From Kudoa neothunni (lineage: Eukaryota; Cnidaria): a stretch of DNA of 64,000 bases. The notes beneath the pieces are model-generated. The model saw only the letters and a list, made by a program, of their open reading frames with translations. It was not told the DNA's origin and did not search any database. Shown one piece after another: positions 25,199 to 37,069 of the stretch; the first letter of the stretch is position 1; each line of letters starts with the position of its first letter. The stretch is taken from contig OZ199838.1 in NCBI GenBank assembly GCA_964304625.1, positions 13,764,001-13,828,000 on the forward strand, in the 5' to 3' direction. Position numbers and translations under genes: made by a program.

Positions 25199-26384
25199 TT
25201 ATCTTGACAATAGGCAAAAAGGTGAGTTGTAGCTCCAGATATCTAAAAGAGAAATCGCGTCAATGATAGGTTTTGGTTTATTAGTTATGGATAGGTATAC
25301 CTCGTTGATGGAATTATACACGCTACTATCATTGAAGATGAGATACTCACTGAGATTGGCAGAAAGGATCCAGGGTGCACTTGAGCATATAATGTTGCGT
25401 TATTCATGTAATTTCCTTTGTGGTAGACAACGCTACAAAGTTTGTATGTGGGTGCAGGTGCGGAGCATATAGGATCATGAGGATCATGGTGGGTAGATGG
25501 GCGAAAATGGGCATTCTTTATAGTTGATATTGTAGTTGAATAGATTGAGTGTGGTGTCAAAATAAACGGGCGTTTTTGATTTTTTGTGATCCATACTTGG
25601 ACACTCTGTTAGTTTGAATAAGGAGATATAAAGGCCATTTTTTCACTGCAGTATATCTATGAAGAACGGTTGATTGCTTGCAGTTGCTGCATTTACTAGA
25701 AACAGAAAAAAATCAACACCATATCTACAATATGAGTAGAATACTGTTCGATGATCATTTCAGGCAGTAACTCTCGTAAAAATAGCTTCATTGATTGTAA
25801 CATGGTTTCCATCCAACACTCTCACATTGAAAATAAACTCAGATTCATGACGAATACTGATATGATTGCATTGGGAAACAGATGGAAGTGACCGCTTTTG
25901 TTGTCTAAATAGTTCCGTGTAATCCACGAAAAAACAAAAAAAACTCACAAAAAACAAATCTGATAAACGAGGATAGTTATTGTAGGGAAAAGGCGTTCCG
26001 AAATTTTGTTTACAATAATATTTAGTAATTCAGACACATCATGTTGCATCAATGGATTCAATCCGATATAATTAATAATACTATCCCGTTTATCTTCTAA
26101 ATCTTTTTTGGAAGATTCTGACAAAAGCCACGATTTATAAATTTTATAATTTGAACCAAAAAATTTATATTTTAATGAGTTTATCAATTTGACTTGTTGA
26201 CACTGCTTTTATCTAAATAAATATTAAGCCAGGGATTTTAACGTGTGTGCTCATCTAAAGAATTACCGCGCAATAAGAAATTGTAGAATAGAGGTAGCGA
26301 TCGTAGCAGATGGAAGGCCGAGTTAAAAAAGCAATAGTTACCAGGGTTGTTGAGTACTGCAGTTTTGCTCCACAGAGATTTTTG
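25199..26384 (-). pseudogene. USP-type deubiquitinase (USP30-like), probably a pseudogene
   Basis: Minus-strand blocks follow the USP fold in order. The Cys box is NNPGNYCFFNSAFHLLRSLP, just after an acceptor at 26385. Next come MQHDVSELLNIIVNKI, ELFRQQKR, an EAIF...VKCSNC stretch that aligns without gaps to human USP30 if introns of 28 bp (25744-25771) and 22 bp (25696-25717) are removed, then WPLYLLIQ, YKLCSVVYHKG and EYLIFNDSSVYNSINEV. The catalytic Cys is present, but the His that should follow in GHY/GHF is missing (GNYMNNATLY). Three more frame changes near 25575, 25510 and 25375 have no GT-AG explanation. USP30 acts on the outer mitochondrial membrane. Either a decayed copy or a badly read gene; the subfamily is tentative. 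Confidence 0.55.
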
Positions 26385-26812
26385 CTGCAACCGAAAACAA
26401 AATTAATAAACTTCCACTCTCTATAATTGCACAGTTGAATGTACTATATTTGTCCATTGTTTGGAAATTTCAATCACGTCAGAAACACGATGTTTATATT
26501 CAAATTTACTATCGTCAACTTCGTTGGTAGTTGATTCAACTTTATCTACAGATTTCATTGCTATTTTGCAGTATTAAATCGAGCACATTATAAAAAAAAT
26601 AATTACATTTTTTATAAATTTCAATCGAAGACATTGATAACTGATCTGTTATCACAAGGGATGCGTCCAAAATCTACAATAAAATATATGTACGGTTATC
26701 CAAACAATTTTATAAAAAGTATGCTCACTTTTTATAAGGCTATTAATAGATTCGTCAGCGGAGGAAGTAACACATTTTATTTCTAATCAGGCAATCACAT
26801 CAAATATTTTTC

Positions 26813-29130
26813 TTAAAATCTCTTAATAACCTTTCGTGTTGTATTCTTGAAAAAAATGTTCTTTCCATTCATATACGTATTTGAGGATGGCGAGTTTTTA
26901 GAGGATTGATCTGAAATAATGATTAAATGATAAAATGATTGGTTAGCTAAAGATCTTATTATATGACTAAAGCTTACTCGATTTGACCCCATTTTTTGGG
27001 CTATTATTAAAATGGAATGAGCCACTCATTGAAGTTGACTTTCTGAACTTTTTTTTAGGTATTCCTTCAAGATACCATCAATATGACGGTCGGTATCGAA
27101 GATATTGTTGGAATTCATAGTATTGGCTGATTGCTCTAATAGAAAATTGAAAAAGTATACTTTAAAAGTATCCAACTTGGTTGAGCCGGGCGTGCTATTG
27201 ATGGAGATTCGTTATCAATTTCAATTAAAGTGTTGGGTTTTTTTACACTCAGCTGATGCGTCTATTTCAACTTTAGGAGGTGAAAGAGGTGGCAAACTTT
27301 CCAAGGGTTTATCTTTGTGGGGGTGGTGAATCATTCCCTGGCAATAAATTAGGCGTCAATATGGCATCATTTATATGTGATTGTAATTTGGGTGGGTGGT
27401 TACCGTTATTTGATTCTACACTACTTTCTAACGAATTTTCTAAATCACAAAAATTATTACTACCACGCGGGTTACGTGTTGACACCTAATTGGTTGTTTG
27501 GCTTTGAGCGATAGTCAACAAAGTTAACGCCGGATTTCGGTCTTCTCTTCATTCTTTCTTCCATAAATAAACAGAATGGGCTAATTGTTTTTTGAATATT
27601 CTCTGAAATATTCTCACAAGTGTCTAAGCCTGACTCTAGAAATTCAATCAAATTTCAGAAAAATACCTTGTTTAGTGGTAGGAGAATCGTCCTCTAGAAA
27701 CGTTGGCTTAGAGGTGAAATCCTAAATATTAGTTTCACATTATTTAGTCGTTAAAAAATGGGATTGATAATGTGCCTTTTTTGGTTAAGGGGCACATATC
27801 AATACAAATGCTAACGATATTGTACTTCATTAGAAACTTCTGCGGTGGATGTCAACATATCACCTCCATTTTGATTATTTATATTTGCAAGAACTTGTTC
27901 AGCTGAAGTGGATTGTATAATGGTTGTAGTCGAATGACCGAATGAATTATTCGATGTCACATCGTTTAATTTGCTCCCTTAAAAATAGGATGAATCATCA
28001 GAGACACGAGTTATAAAATATGCCCATTTTTTCCCCATTGTTGTAGTAGTAAGGTGATGTTTATAGTCAAAATCAATTAGATCAGTATCTACACAAACAA
28101 TACAGGGGAACAATCACAACACGATTTTTTTACTGCTGTGGTTAAGACCATTATCCGTGAGGATATTTGATACGAAATGCATTCGGATTGGTCATTTAAA
28201 CCAGAAATCAAGTGATTATACGACAAATCTTCACCACGTTGAAGGGAGTGGCTGAAAAAACTATTAGCCAACCTGGCAAAACAAGTTAAGCTCACTCAAG
28301 ACAATGTTTTGAAACTGGCACATGATTCTTATAAAAAAATATACAAACATGTTCCCTCAAAAATTTATTCACTAATTACCAATGCAATCGATGAATAACC
28401 ATGAATGATAGAACTATGGGAAATGGGGTTGAAATTGTCAGGATTAAAAATTTGAAATGCTATCAATACGGGCGGTGAAACATTGCTTACAAAATAGCCA
28501 TACAATCGTCATTATTTAATGAATGTTCTTGCTGATATGGGGTTCAACGGAGGATAGCAGATTGGGTGTAGGAATTAAGAGGGTGGGATCTGGAAGGAGG
28601 AGGGAGGAATTCCGTTATAATTTCTTTCTCACAATGAACATCCATTGGAAATTTGGCGATGTAATCATCCACAGTACTCGCCATGATTGTATTGGAGGAG
28701 TGAAATTAATTGTCTCCCCGAACACACTATACAACGATTCAACCAATCCCAAATAAATTGGGAATTTTTTCACATAGATTTCCAACGGATCATTATTCGC
28801 GATAATAATAATTTGGATGGTATTCGAAAGGTAGCTATACACTTGAAATATACTAGAAAGTTAGATTGGTGAGATAGAGCATATCCATATAAGATACTTT
28901 TTAGCTATCCGATCCAAAGACTCCTTGGAATATTTATCGGATGAGTCGTACGGCAAAAGCAATTGATGAGGGCATCTCAAGGTGATATTGGAAGGATATA
29001 ACGATTGGGTTGTCCATTCTAGTGTCAACAAAGAGAATAGAGTTTGAGATTCGACCAACAGTTTATGTATTTTTAAATTGGTTATATACATAATGCAGGG
29101 TAGCACTAAAATAATCAGATTGAGATACAT
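26813..29130 (-). CDS. Unrecognised multi-exon gene
   Basis: It starts at an ATG at 29130 with a hydrophobic leader (MYLNLIILVLPCIMY), possibly a signal or anchor. Exon 28898-29130 joins exon 28633-28852 across a clean 45-bp intron, and the reading IYVKKFPIYLGLVESLYSVF continues in frame to a GTGAGA donor. Further minus-strand coding blocks are likely near 28490, 28120-28300 (RGEDLSYNHLISGL), 28000-28080 (TTTMGKKWAYFITRVSDD), 27840-27970 (Ser/Thr/Asn-rich) and 26813-27090, which ends KVIKRF. The last part is Ser/Asn/Lys-rich and probably disordered. The exon set between 28600 and 27100 is only partly settled. No domain was recognised. It lies about 430 bp upstream of the USP remnant on the same strand. 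Confidence 0.5.
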
Positions 29131-30214
29131 GCAGAAAAGTGACAGAAAAATGACTAATTATTGATAAAATACAAAAAATTAAGCCTGCCTACTCCCTATA
29201 CAGCTCATTAATTTAGTTGATGCGAAAATCATCTTAGTAGGAGGATAACGGAAGATGCTATATTATTATTAGAAAAAATTGATACCTATTGTTAGTTCTG
29301 ACAGTATTAAAACTATATTTATATTAAATCCAAAAAAAAATAATGTGAAAAGTTATTTCATGAGGATAACCACCAAAAATTATTTCACCTACTCATTAAT
29401 CCTCTAAGAAGATCAAACTTACCAGTTCTCTAAGAAATATACGTATATGTCAGAAATTCACGTTTATTTTTTATTTTTATATTAATAATAATAGATATTA
29501 ATCAGTGTGATTTAAATCTAGTGTACATATTGTAAAATATGTTAATCGTATTAATAACTCAGCAAATATATTTAATACTGCATTCTAAATACAACTAGAA
29601 TATTCTCATCGATAATAAATCAACTGTTAAAAATGAATTAATAATCTAAAATCTTCCTAAAAAGAAATAACTTAAACTTACCTTTAGATGAACGAATGTT
29701 AATCCCTTAATTGGTAGAATAGTTTCCAATCGAGCTAGAATTCATATGGCGCTAAACATATTCCATTGGTGAGAAATATAAATTTGCCCAAACAAATATT
29801 GAATTAATACCATTCAGTTGGTGAGAAATCATTCGTAATTTGTTGCAATCCAGAACCGAAGATAAACGATGTCTTAACTAGTGTAAGGTAATTCGAACGT
29901 TTTCGGATGCGATTAACAACTCAAATGATGAAATTTATTGCCTCATAATATTATTTATTAAATTAAATATTATTCAACTTATTTTTCGCTCTACATATCA
30001 TTAATTAATATGTAATGCTTTATTTGAAAGATACGTCTCTGATAAATCCGCTTATTAATATTAAACTATTTATTTGGATTTCTCACAAGAATATATAGAT
30101 TATTTTTAAAGCTATATTAAAAAATACAGAGACTATTTGTTAATAAATTTTAATCCCAGTAACTCTTGCTCACAAGCTATATAGACTTAATTTTTTAAAA
30201 TCTGCAATATTTAA
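29131..30214. other. Intergenic, no gene seen
   Basis: AT-rich sequence upstream of the unrecognised minus-strand gene. The phrase TTGGTGAGAAAT occurs twice about 60 bp apart near 29765-29830; otherwise it is featureless. Confidence 0.4.
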
Positions 30215-30510
30215 TTATTTGTGACGGTAAAAATTTATCACATTGGCCGTAATCCAAATCAGCGACAATCTACCAAAACAAACCCATTAAATATTTTAAT
30301 AATGAGTATTGATCAGTGTTGCGTCATCAGTAGGATATTTTCTGCAACCGCTACTTATTATCACAATAGCACATACAATAATCTATTAATGCAGAGAATT
30401 CTTAGTCCCTCACGATTATTTCGACAGGCTATATCACCAATTAAGTTGGCTCAAATAAAGCATGCTTTATGTGTTGTAGAATTTAAGTCGGACAACTCTA
30501 ATTAAGCTGG
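30215..30510 (+). repeat. Dispersed repeat family R, copy 1
   Basis: It aligns with 45612-45835: both have AATCAGCGACAA, a block resembling CAGTGTTxCATCACCAGTAGG, ACTATCACARTAGCA, TTATTTCRxCAGGCTAT and an AATTAAG-GG-TC end. The 94-codon open frame here is not conserved in frame with the other copy, so I treat it as repeat sequence rather than a gene. The type is unknown. Confidence 0.5.
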
Positions 30511-30770
30511 ATCGTCATGTTTCATCCTTATCGATTGCTTATTGTTAAATCTATGTCAATAAGAAAAAAGAATTCGTAGTTCATTCAAGCATTAGGTGTT
30601 CAATTGTAGCAAATGCATAACCATAATATCAAAAATAGCCTAACTTTGATATACACCCCCTAATCCGATTTAATAAAGGATTGACGCCATCATTATAAAA
30701 CAATATTAAAACATAACAAATCTAGTTGATATTAACTAACAATTTTTTAATGAGGGGATAAACAGCCAGC

Positions 30771-31409
30771 CTATAAATCATGATTATTTTTTTGTCTCCA
30801 TTGAAATTCACCAAGAAATGCATTGATACCATCCATACTGACGGAACCATCTTCATTTACTGAAGATGTTCTGTTTTCTGGTGATATTTTGTATTTGATG
30901 GCAACCCACATTCCCTCAATGGTCTTTGTATGAGTCCCTATGGTATTATCCACATATTAGATACTGTGATTTATAATGAGATGAACACAGAAATTATGGA
31001 GTGTCCCATAACTTTTGAAGCAGTCAGTTATGATAATGGAGCCAGGGTGGATGTATGTTTTAATTTTTTGGATAAGTGTCTCGGCGGTTCTGTCAGGAAC
31101 CTCTATTAAAAATATCTTTCGTTCTGGTGTCCTTTCTACACCTCCAAGAACCCAGGCTCCATTAAAGCCATGCCCTCGGTTATGCTTCACCTTGCCAAAT
31201 TTGGACTCATCAATCTCAACAATTATGTTTTCTCCTCCAATAACTATGTCCTCTAAGTCCATACTGTCTGCTACTAGTTGGCGAAGATGGTGACAATAGT
31301 TTGTAATTGTTTGAGAAGAGTGCCCCGTAATTGTAATCAAAGCAACGCTTTTCACACCCACGAGCCGGTAATATGCCAACTCCAAGAGATTATGGAGTTT
31401 TATTTTCAT
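30771..31409 (-). mobile_element. Merlin (IS1595/ISXO2-like) transposase, one in-frame stop
   Basis: A single minus-strand frame shows the ISXO2-like core: IIVEIDESKFGKVKHNRGHG (first Asp), GAWVLGGVER, FLIEVPDRTAETLIQKIK, SIIITDCFKSYGTL (second Asp), VHLIINHS and GTHTKTIEGMWVAIK (Glu). All three catalytic residues are present. The only break in this span is a TAA at 30957-30959 between INHSI and YVDN. Upstream, to about 31640, the zinc-ribbon N-terminus is more degraded, with a visible MRCNG fragment. Terminal repeats were not identified. A Tigger element begins at 31668. Confidence 0.85.
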
Positions 31410-31667
31410 ATTACTGAAAAATGTTGACTAAAAAATGGAAATTTCCTTTCTAAAAGTTATGGCACAGCATTGCTAATTTGTTGGATGTATTGAATGGTGA
31501 ATGGCTGGTACCATTGCACCTCATACAGTTATCCGGTTATTTGAAAATACCAACATTGATAAGATAATGGATAGAGTTATCCTCATTGCAAAAAATATTA
31601 TAAAAAGATCTTCTTGGGGAAATCATTCGCGCAGTTCTAATGATTTTCATTAGACAATCCTTAAATA

Positions 31668-33562
31668 CAGTAAGCAACCGATTTTACACATCCATGCTTG
31701 CGCAGACGCAATTTAAATATTACATTTTTAACTCTTAATCGCCGAGAAAACATGAGTGGATAAAGATGATATGCGATATAGTAAACTAGATTATATTTTT
31801 ATCCTAAAGTTTGAAAAAATCTGTTATTTTCGATTGTTTAATATTTTTTCACATGATATCGTATACGTTGTTCTCAAAATTTGTATGAATTCTGAATCGA
31901 TCAACATCATTTTTCGGAAAGAATTTTTTAAGTTCGCCGATGGAATCAATAGCCTCTTTGAAATTCAGGACAGGGGTATCCTCAGATTTATCTTCAAGCA
32001 CTTCCTCATCGGATCCTTCGCCATCCTTAACCAAATCCACTGAATTATCCCTACTATCTAAATCTAATGTAGAATAACCATCGTATAAGCAGCAAATTTC
32101 ATCCTCCTCCTCCTGAATCATTCCGTTTATTTCGCCATTAATTTGCTCTGGGCATATGATATCACTGCTTTCTCGATTAGATGCGTTTTTTTATTATTAA
32201 ATCATCGCTTAGTGCTATAGGGGACAATTTATCAATAGGAAAATAAGCTTTTTTAAAAAAATTTCTAATTTTTCCTGGAGAAACCATATCCCAAGTATCT
32301 CTTATAAGAAACATTGCCTCTAATACGTTCGGAGGGATGGGATCAATACCTGTTTCGACACAAGCAATATATCGCTTAATCGTTGCTTTTTTTGTAGGCA
32401 GATTTAAACGAATATATTATCTCCAGAGCAAGAGGTTGTAAAACATTCGTAGTTTTTTTGGGAGAGAAAACCCATTTTTATATTGCTCAAATTTTTTTTT
32501 ACAATGGCTGGATGCATTATCAAGAAACAATAACACATGTTTATTCCTTTTTTTCAAATAATTGATTAAGCTAGGTTATATATCTCAAGAATACATCACT
32601 ATTCATCCAACCTTTATTATTGTTTTCATATAACACAGGAAGTTTTTAATATTCTTAAAACAACGAGGGTTTTTGTGTTTGCCGATTATTAGTGGTTCGA
32701 GTTTTTCACCACTCATTAAGGCACCTAATAAAATAGTTACTCGCTTCATAGATTGTTTGGTCCCCCTTATATTTCTCTCTGAGAAAACTACAAAACTTTT
32801 ACCTACAAAATAAATCCAAACGTTAAAAAATTACATATTCCTATCTGTTTCTGATAGAATAATGCAGATTCGTCGATATTATATATATACAATCTGAATT
32901 ATAATTTTCACATATGTCTTAAAGTTGTGGAATCCACATCTGCAGCTTCGCCATTGAAATTTATTTTTCTTAGGTTAAATCGCTTTTTAAAGCCCTTAAA
33001 CCACCAAATTGTCACATTTTTTGGCTTCTTATTTTCAACAGAAAGCTCAATTCTTTTATTTATGATATCAGATGAGGTGATTTCGATTTTCTTATCCCTC
33101 ATAAAATAGATCCAATCATAATCAATGTTTGGTCCATTATGAATGTTTTTTCTTTTATTTGAGGCCAATCCTCCTTCAACAATAGAAATCATTTTCTCTT
33201 TCTTAAGAAGAATCCCATTTAGGGTGACAATATTCGAAATTTGGAAATGTTTTACTGTTGCTATCTTGGCGTGTTTAAAGGGTAAACTTTCGAAATACTT
33301 TATTATTCTGTATTTCTCTTCCAAAGTTCTAACTACTTTAGCATTAGTTCTTGCCATCTGTATTATTTAATTGATATCAAACAAAAATTTAATCAAAGAG
33401 GGTCGAGAAAAGTGTGTAAAATCGGTTGGTCGCGTGATATTTATTTCCTCATTTCAACTATTTGAAATTATTTATTTCTAATTCAAACGCTAAAAATCTA
33501 AACATATATTTTATTTCAATCTAATAATTTTTTCAAAAGTGTGCAAAATCGGTTGTCTACTG
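31668..33562 (-). mobile_element. Tigger/pogo transposon with TA duplication, decayed
   Basis: The ends are inverted repeats, CAGTAAGCAACCGATTTTAC on the left and CAGTAGACAACCGATTTTGC read inward from the right. Each abuts a TA (31666-31667 and 33563-33564), the pogo/Tc1 target. A second copy of the subterminal motif lies near 33409-33432. The minus strand encodes a CENP-B/Tigger-type transposase. It has an intact HTH-bearing N-terminal frame (32908-33357, starts MARTNAKVVRTLEEKY), a DDE_1 core with NIDESALFYQ and LLFLDNASSH, and an acidic C-terminal frame (31849-32121). A few stops and frame changes interrupt the core. Length is 1895 bp. Confidence 0.88.
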
Positions 33563-33795
33563 TAGTACACTTTGTCGGCTTAATTTGTCTCATGCGGCAG
33601 TATTAAAGGGCGGAACATGTATTATAGGATTAATTAATAATCATTAAAATGCAAAGAATTTCACAGGGGGGGTCTAAATCAAATGTGATCCTCAATAATA
33701 ATATATTGAATGAAAATAAGTCATTCCTAGAAAAAATTATAGCATAAATGTAACGCTAATTTGGGTTTAAAAATATAGGATTAATATTCGAACTA

Positions 33796-35798
33796 CAGTA
33801 GTGCAGGGATACCACGCACTTTTTCGGGTCAAACCTTCTAGGTGTGTAGTATTCCTGCAGTACGCAGTATCCATATTCGCGCGAGCATTATGCCAGATGG
33901 ATAATAATGGCGCGCGGTCGTATTCTGGATTTAAAAATTACATTTTCTTTCTTATATTAATAATAACACGCAGATACTCCGACAAAGTTGAATGTTAAAC
34001 GAAAAACAACAAATATCGAATAAATAAATACATAATTATTCGAAAATATGTAGATGTTTTTAAATAGTCAGTTATTTTATCATTCTTTTACGAACCGTGC
34101 CTTATTTCACAGACGGAGAAGCTAAATTTTATTTTATTATCTAATACGGTTAAGTCACGAACTAAAATATTTTCTCTTAGTTTACTTAAATGCTCAATGC
34201 CTTCATTAATGGAACAAATGATGCCAGTTTTTTCATAATTTTTATCAATAAGCGATTCGTCCATTGTGCTGATTTTATTATTTATTGAGTTAACATATTT
34301 ATCTTCTGGACATTTAAATGAAGTAATTTCTTCTATATTAACCCAACCTTCAGTTTGATTTTTCTAGGGATTTACTTCCAATCGAAAGGATAATGCCTCC
34401 TGATCCACAATTATGAACAAGAATGATTTTTAAAACAGTCTTTGATTGTTTCTTCACTCATTAATTTCCACACTTCTTTCATTGTGTATATATCTTCAAG
34501 TAAATCTAGAGGATCATTATTTAAATTGTTATCAAAAATACTAATGGAATTAACAGTAACTTTATTTATCAAAGAATTCGTCAGATGATTTTTTTAAATG
34601 TATTGAAACCAGTTAATAATTCCTTGATCTGATTGTTGCAATACGCCAGTTGTTTCTTGTGGGGGAAAACAGAGCTTCATATTGGAAAAATTTAGCGTGG
34701 GATGAGCTGGGAAATTTTTACCAAATCATATGATTCTTCTCTTACACTGAGAAGTTTCAGCTTTTATATCATCAGATATTTTCAAAAAATAAAGTCTTCC
34801 TGTTAGTGTAATAAAGAAGTGGGAGGTCTTTTATTTTACGGAAGCATCAAGGTTTTTCATGATTTCGAATTATTAATAAGAGTCTTCTGGCATCGAGTAG
34901 ATCGCAACAATTGTTACTTCCTCTTTGGATTTTTTAGAACCGTGCAAGTTTTCTTCCATCTCAAATGCATAACCATACATTAAATTTCACACAGAGATGT
35001 AAATTTAAATGATATTTTACCTTTTTTTGTTGATGAAATAATCCGGTTTCATTCAAACCAAAAATGTCTTTTGGATCATAATTTCCGATCAACTTTAACA
35101 GTTGATCTTTCTAAGAGGAAATTATTTCAGGAAGAATATTCTTGAATTCACCTATGAATTCATTATTTCCAACCTAACTCTCGTAGGAAATCCTTAAAAC
35201 CAGCCTCCACCGGCCTCTACCAACCTTAGCAATTGTTTTTTTTAACTTCATATGAATAATCGTAGACCTTTTTAATTATGTCATCCTGAGAGATTTCGAT
35301 ATTACGTGATCTCATTAGCTCAGTCCTATCTTTAACCTTAGAATCTAAAATGTTGAAATTAATTTTTCTCAAGGTTTCCCTACTAAGTTATAGGTCTCCA
35401 GTGTTATAATCTTCCAGAATACTGTTCTTTTTTAATATTATGCTGTTTAAAGAAGATTTCGATTTTAATTCAAATTTCTCAGCGGTTTTAGCTTTTGAGC
35501 CGCTGAATTTTGTTATATCATCATAATAGGTTATTATTTTAACTTTATCATGTAACTATCGATACTTTCTCAGATTTCTTGACTGCGTACTAACCATGTC
35601 GTTGGATTTAATTTGGGGATTTTTAATGCGCAATAAGCATGCAGCCAAATTTTCTCTAACTCTGGGTCATATTTTCAAAAATAATTTTGTTTGATTAAAC
35701 ATTTTTAGGTGTTCATTACTATAAATAACAACATTGTGTATTTTTATTAGGAAACATTTCCATAATATCATAAAGTGCGCAATATGCCTGCACTACTG
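33796..35798 (-). mobile_element. Second Tigger/pogo transposon, heavily decayed
   Basis: The inverted ends CAGTAGTGCAGGGATACCAC and CAGTAGTGCAGGCATATTGC (from the right) are each next to TA (33794-33795 and 35799-35800). The minus strand holds a ruined DDE_1 transposase: FPPQETTGVLQQSDQGIIN matches the Tigger FLPPNTTSxLQPLDQGII block. MKEVWKLMSEETIKDCFKNH matches the C-terminal AW...VT..TI.NCF block. The N-terminal HTH part lies near 35100-35560. Many stops and frame changes. It belongs to a different subfamily from the element 234 bp to its left, because the ends differ after CAGTAG. Confidence 0.85.
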
Positions 35799-36028
35799 TA
35801 CTTATAATTTATAATCTGAAAATTCGGCCATTATTCTGCATTTTATCCCATACTTTTTTTGCAATGGAACCCTTTTATATTATTTGTAATATAATAAAAC
35901 CTTTATCTAAATTAACCCAATAAGGATTGTGGAACGAAAATTAATAGGTAAATACTTACTATAACAAAAAAATATTTTATTTTGAACACACTTATTGAAT
36001 GGAGAATAGCAAATAGTAAATACATATT

Positions 36029-37069
36029 ATCCTTTATATATATGAAGGAGGACTGTCGGTATGTTTGTGTGTGCCCCTAAGTACACACGTGCGGATAATT
36101 TTTTCCTTATAGAGAGGCATATATGAAATTTTTTAAAAATAGCAATGTTTCAAAAAATCTTTAAATCGTTTTCACACTGTCTAAGGTTTCAAGATGTGTT
36201 TAGAAAATGGTGATTTTGTCGATTCAAAGTTTGTTAAATGGATTACTTGAGTTCGACAATAGGATTAACACGTGCTTATGACCTGCTGATGGTTGGTTGA
36301 AATTGACTTTCCTCCTTATATTCCCAATCAAATGTTCATTAACTGCTGCTATCTATCTTTATGTATAAGGTTGGAATTTCTGTTTGGGTGTCTGTTTATA
36401 TACACTCCTTATTTGTGGGGTTTTAACGTATATGACTTGATAAATATATTTTATAAGTTCTATTAATGGTTTTCAATGTGATAAGAAATCTATATACGTT
36501 TCATGAATAACGAATTTGTGTAGAACGTTAAAGTTACATTGATTGAAGCGTTATAATGGAAATACTGCGTTCGTAGGTTTCATTAAATCGTCCGCTAAGT
36601 TTTACTTTACGTGATTAAATTCAGTGCGGATGGTTGTACTTTTATTTCACAAAATTATTTAAATTGTTTATGTTGAAGACGATGTGATTTGTGGCTGTTT
36701 ATGATAAAAAGCGCATGAATGTTTATGCCGAGCTAAACGATGTTAATTTTAGCAATATCGATTAATTTTCGCAAGTTTTCTTCTATCTCTTTTATTTTTT
36801 CTATTTTTTTATCTCTTAAAAAGTTAGTGGTGCACCTAGTTACCGAGCCACGAAATTTTTAAATGGACACAGGGATTGATACTTTCCTTCACAGAAATTA
36901 TCATAATTTAAATTGCATAATCCAAATCTCCAAATCGTTATAGTAAATTGCTTAAAATTTTTTGGTTATTTTGTTTCTATGGGTTGATTCGAGATTTCAA
37001 TATATTTTTTGAATGCTATTAAAAAACACCTCTAGGCGATATCTTCCCCAAGCAACGCTGGGCAGTTCG
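36029..37069 (+). repeat. Dispersed 1.05-kb repeat, copy B
   Basis: It matches the inverted copy at 1563-2614 throughout, from ATCCTTTAT to GGGCAGTTCG. The left end has a short palindrome, TCCTT-N10-AAGGA. A second tract near 36360-36420 (TAAGGTTGGAATTTCTGTTT) resembles the left end again, so the unit may contain an internal duplication. Non-coding; class not determined. Confidence 0.7.

Noticed and set aside
28280-28400. Plus-strand reading KLTQDNVLKLAHDSYKKIYK as part of a gene
   Set aside because: Looks protein-like, but stops on both sides and no plus-strand partner exons were found; minus-strand splicing explains the region better. Not fully excluded.
30221-30505. 94-codon plus-strand frame beginning MTVKIYHIGRNPN
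   Set aside because: Lies within dispersed repeat R; the second copy does not keep the same frame.
33794-35800. Host CENP-B-like gene
   Set aside because: Terminal inverted repeats, TA duplications and many stops show a dead Tigger transposon.
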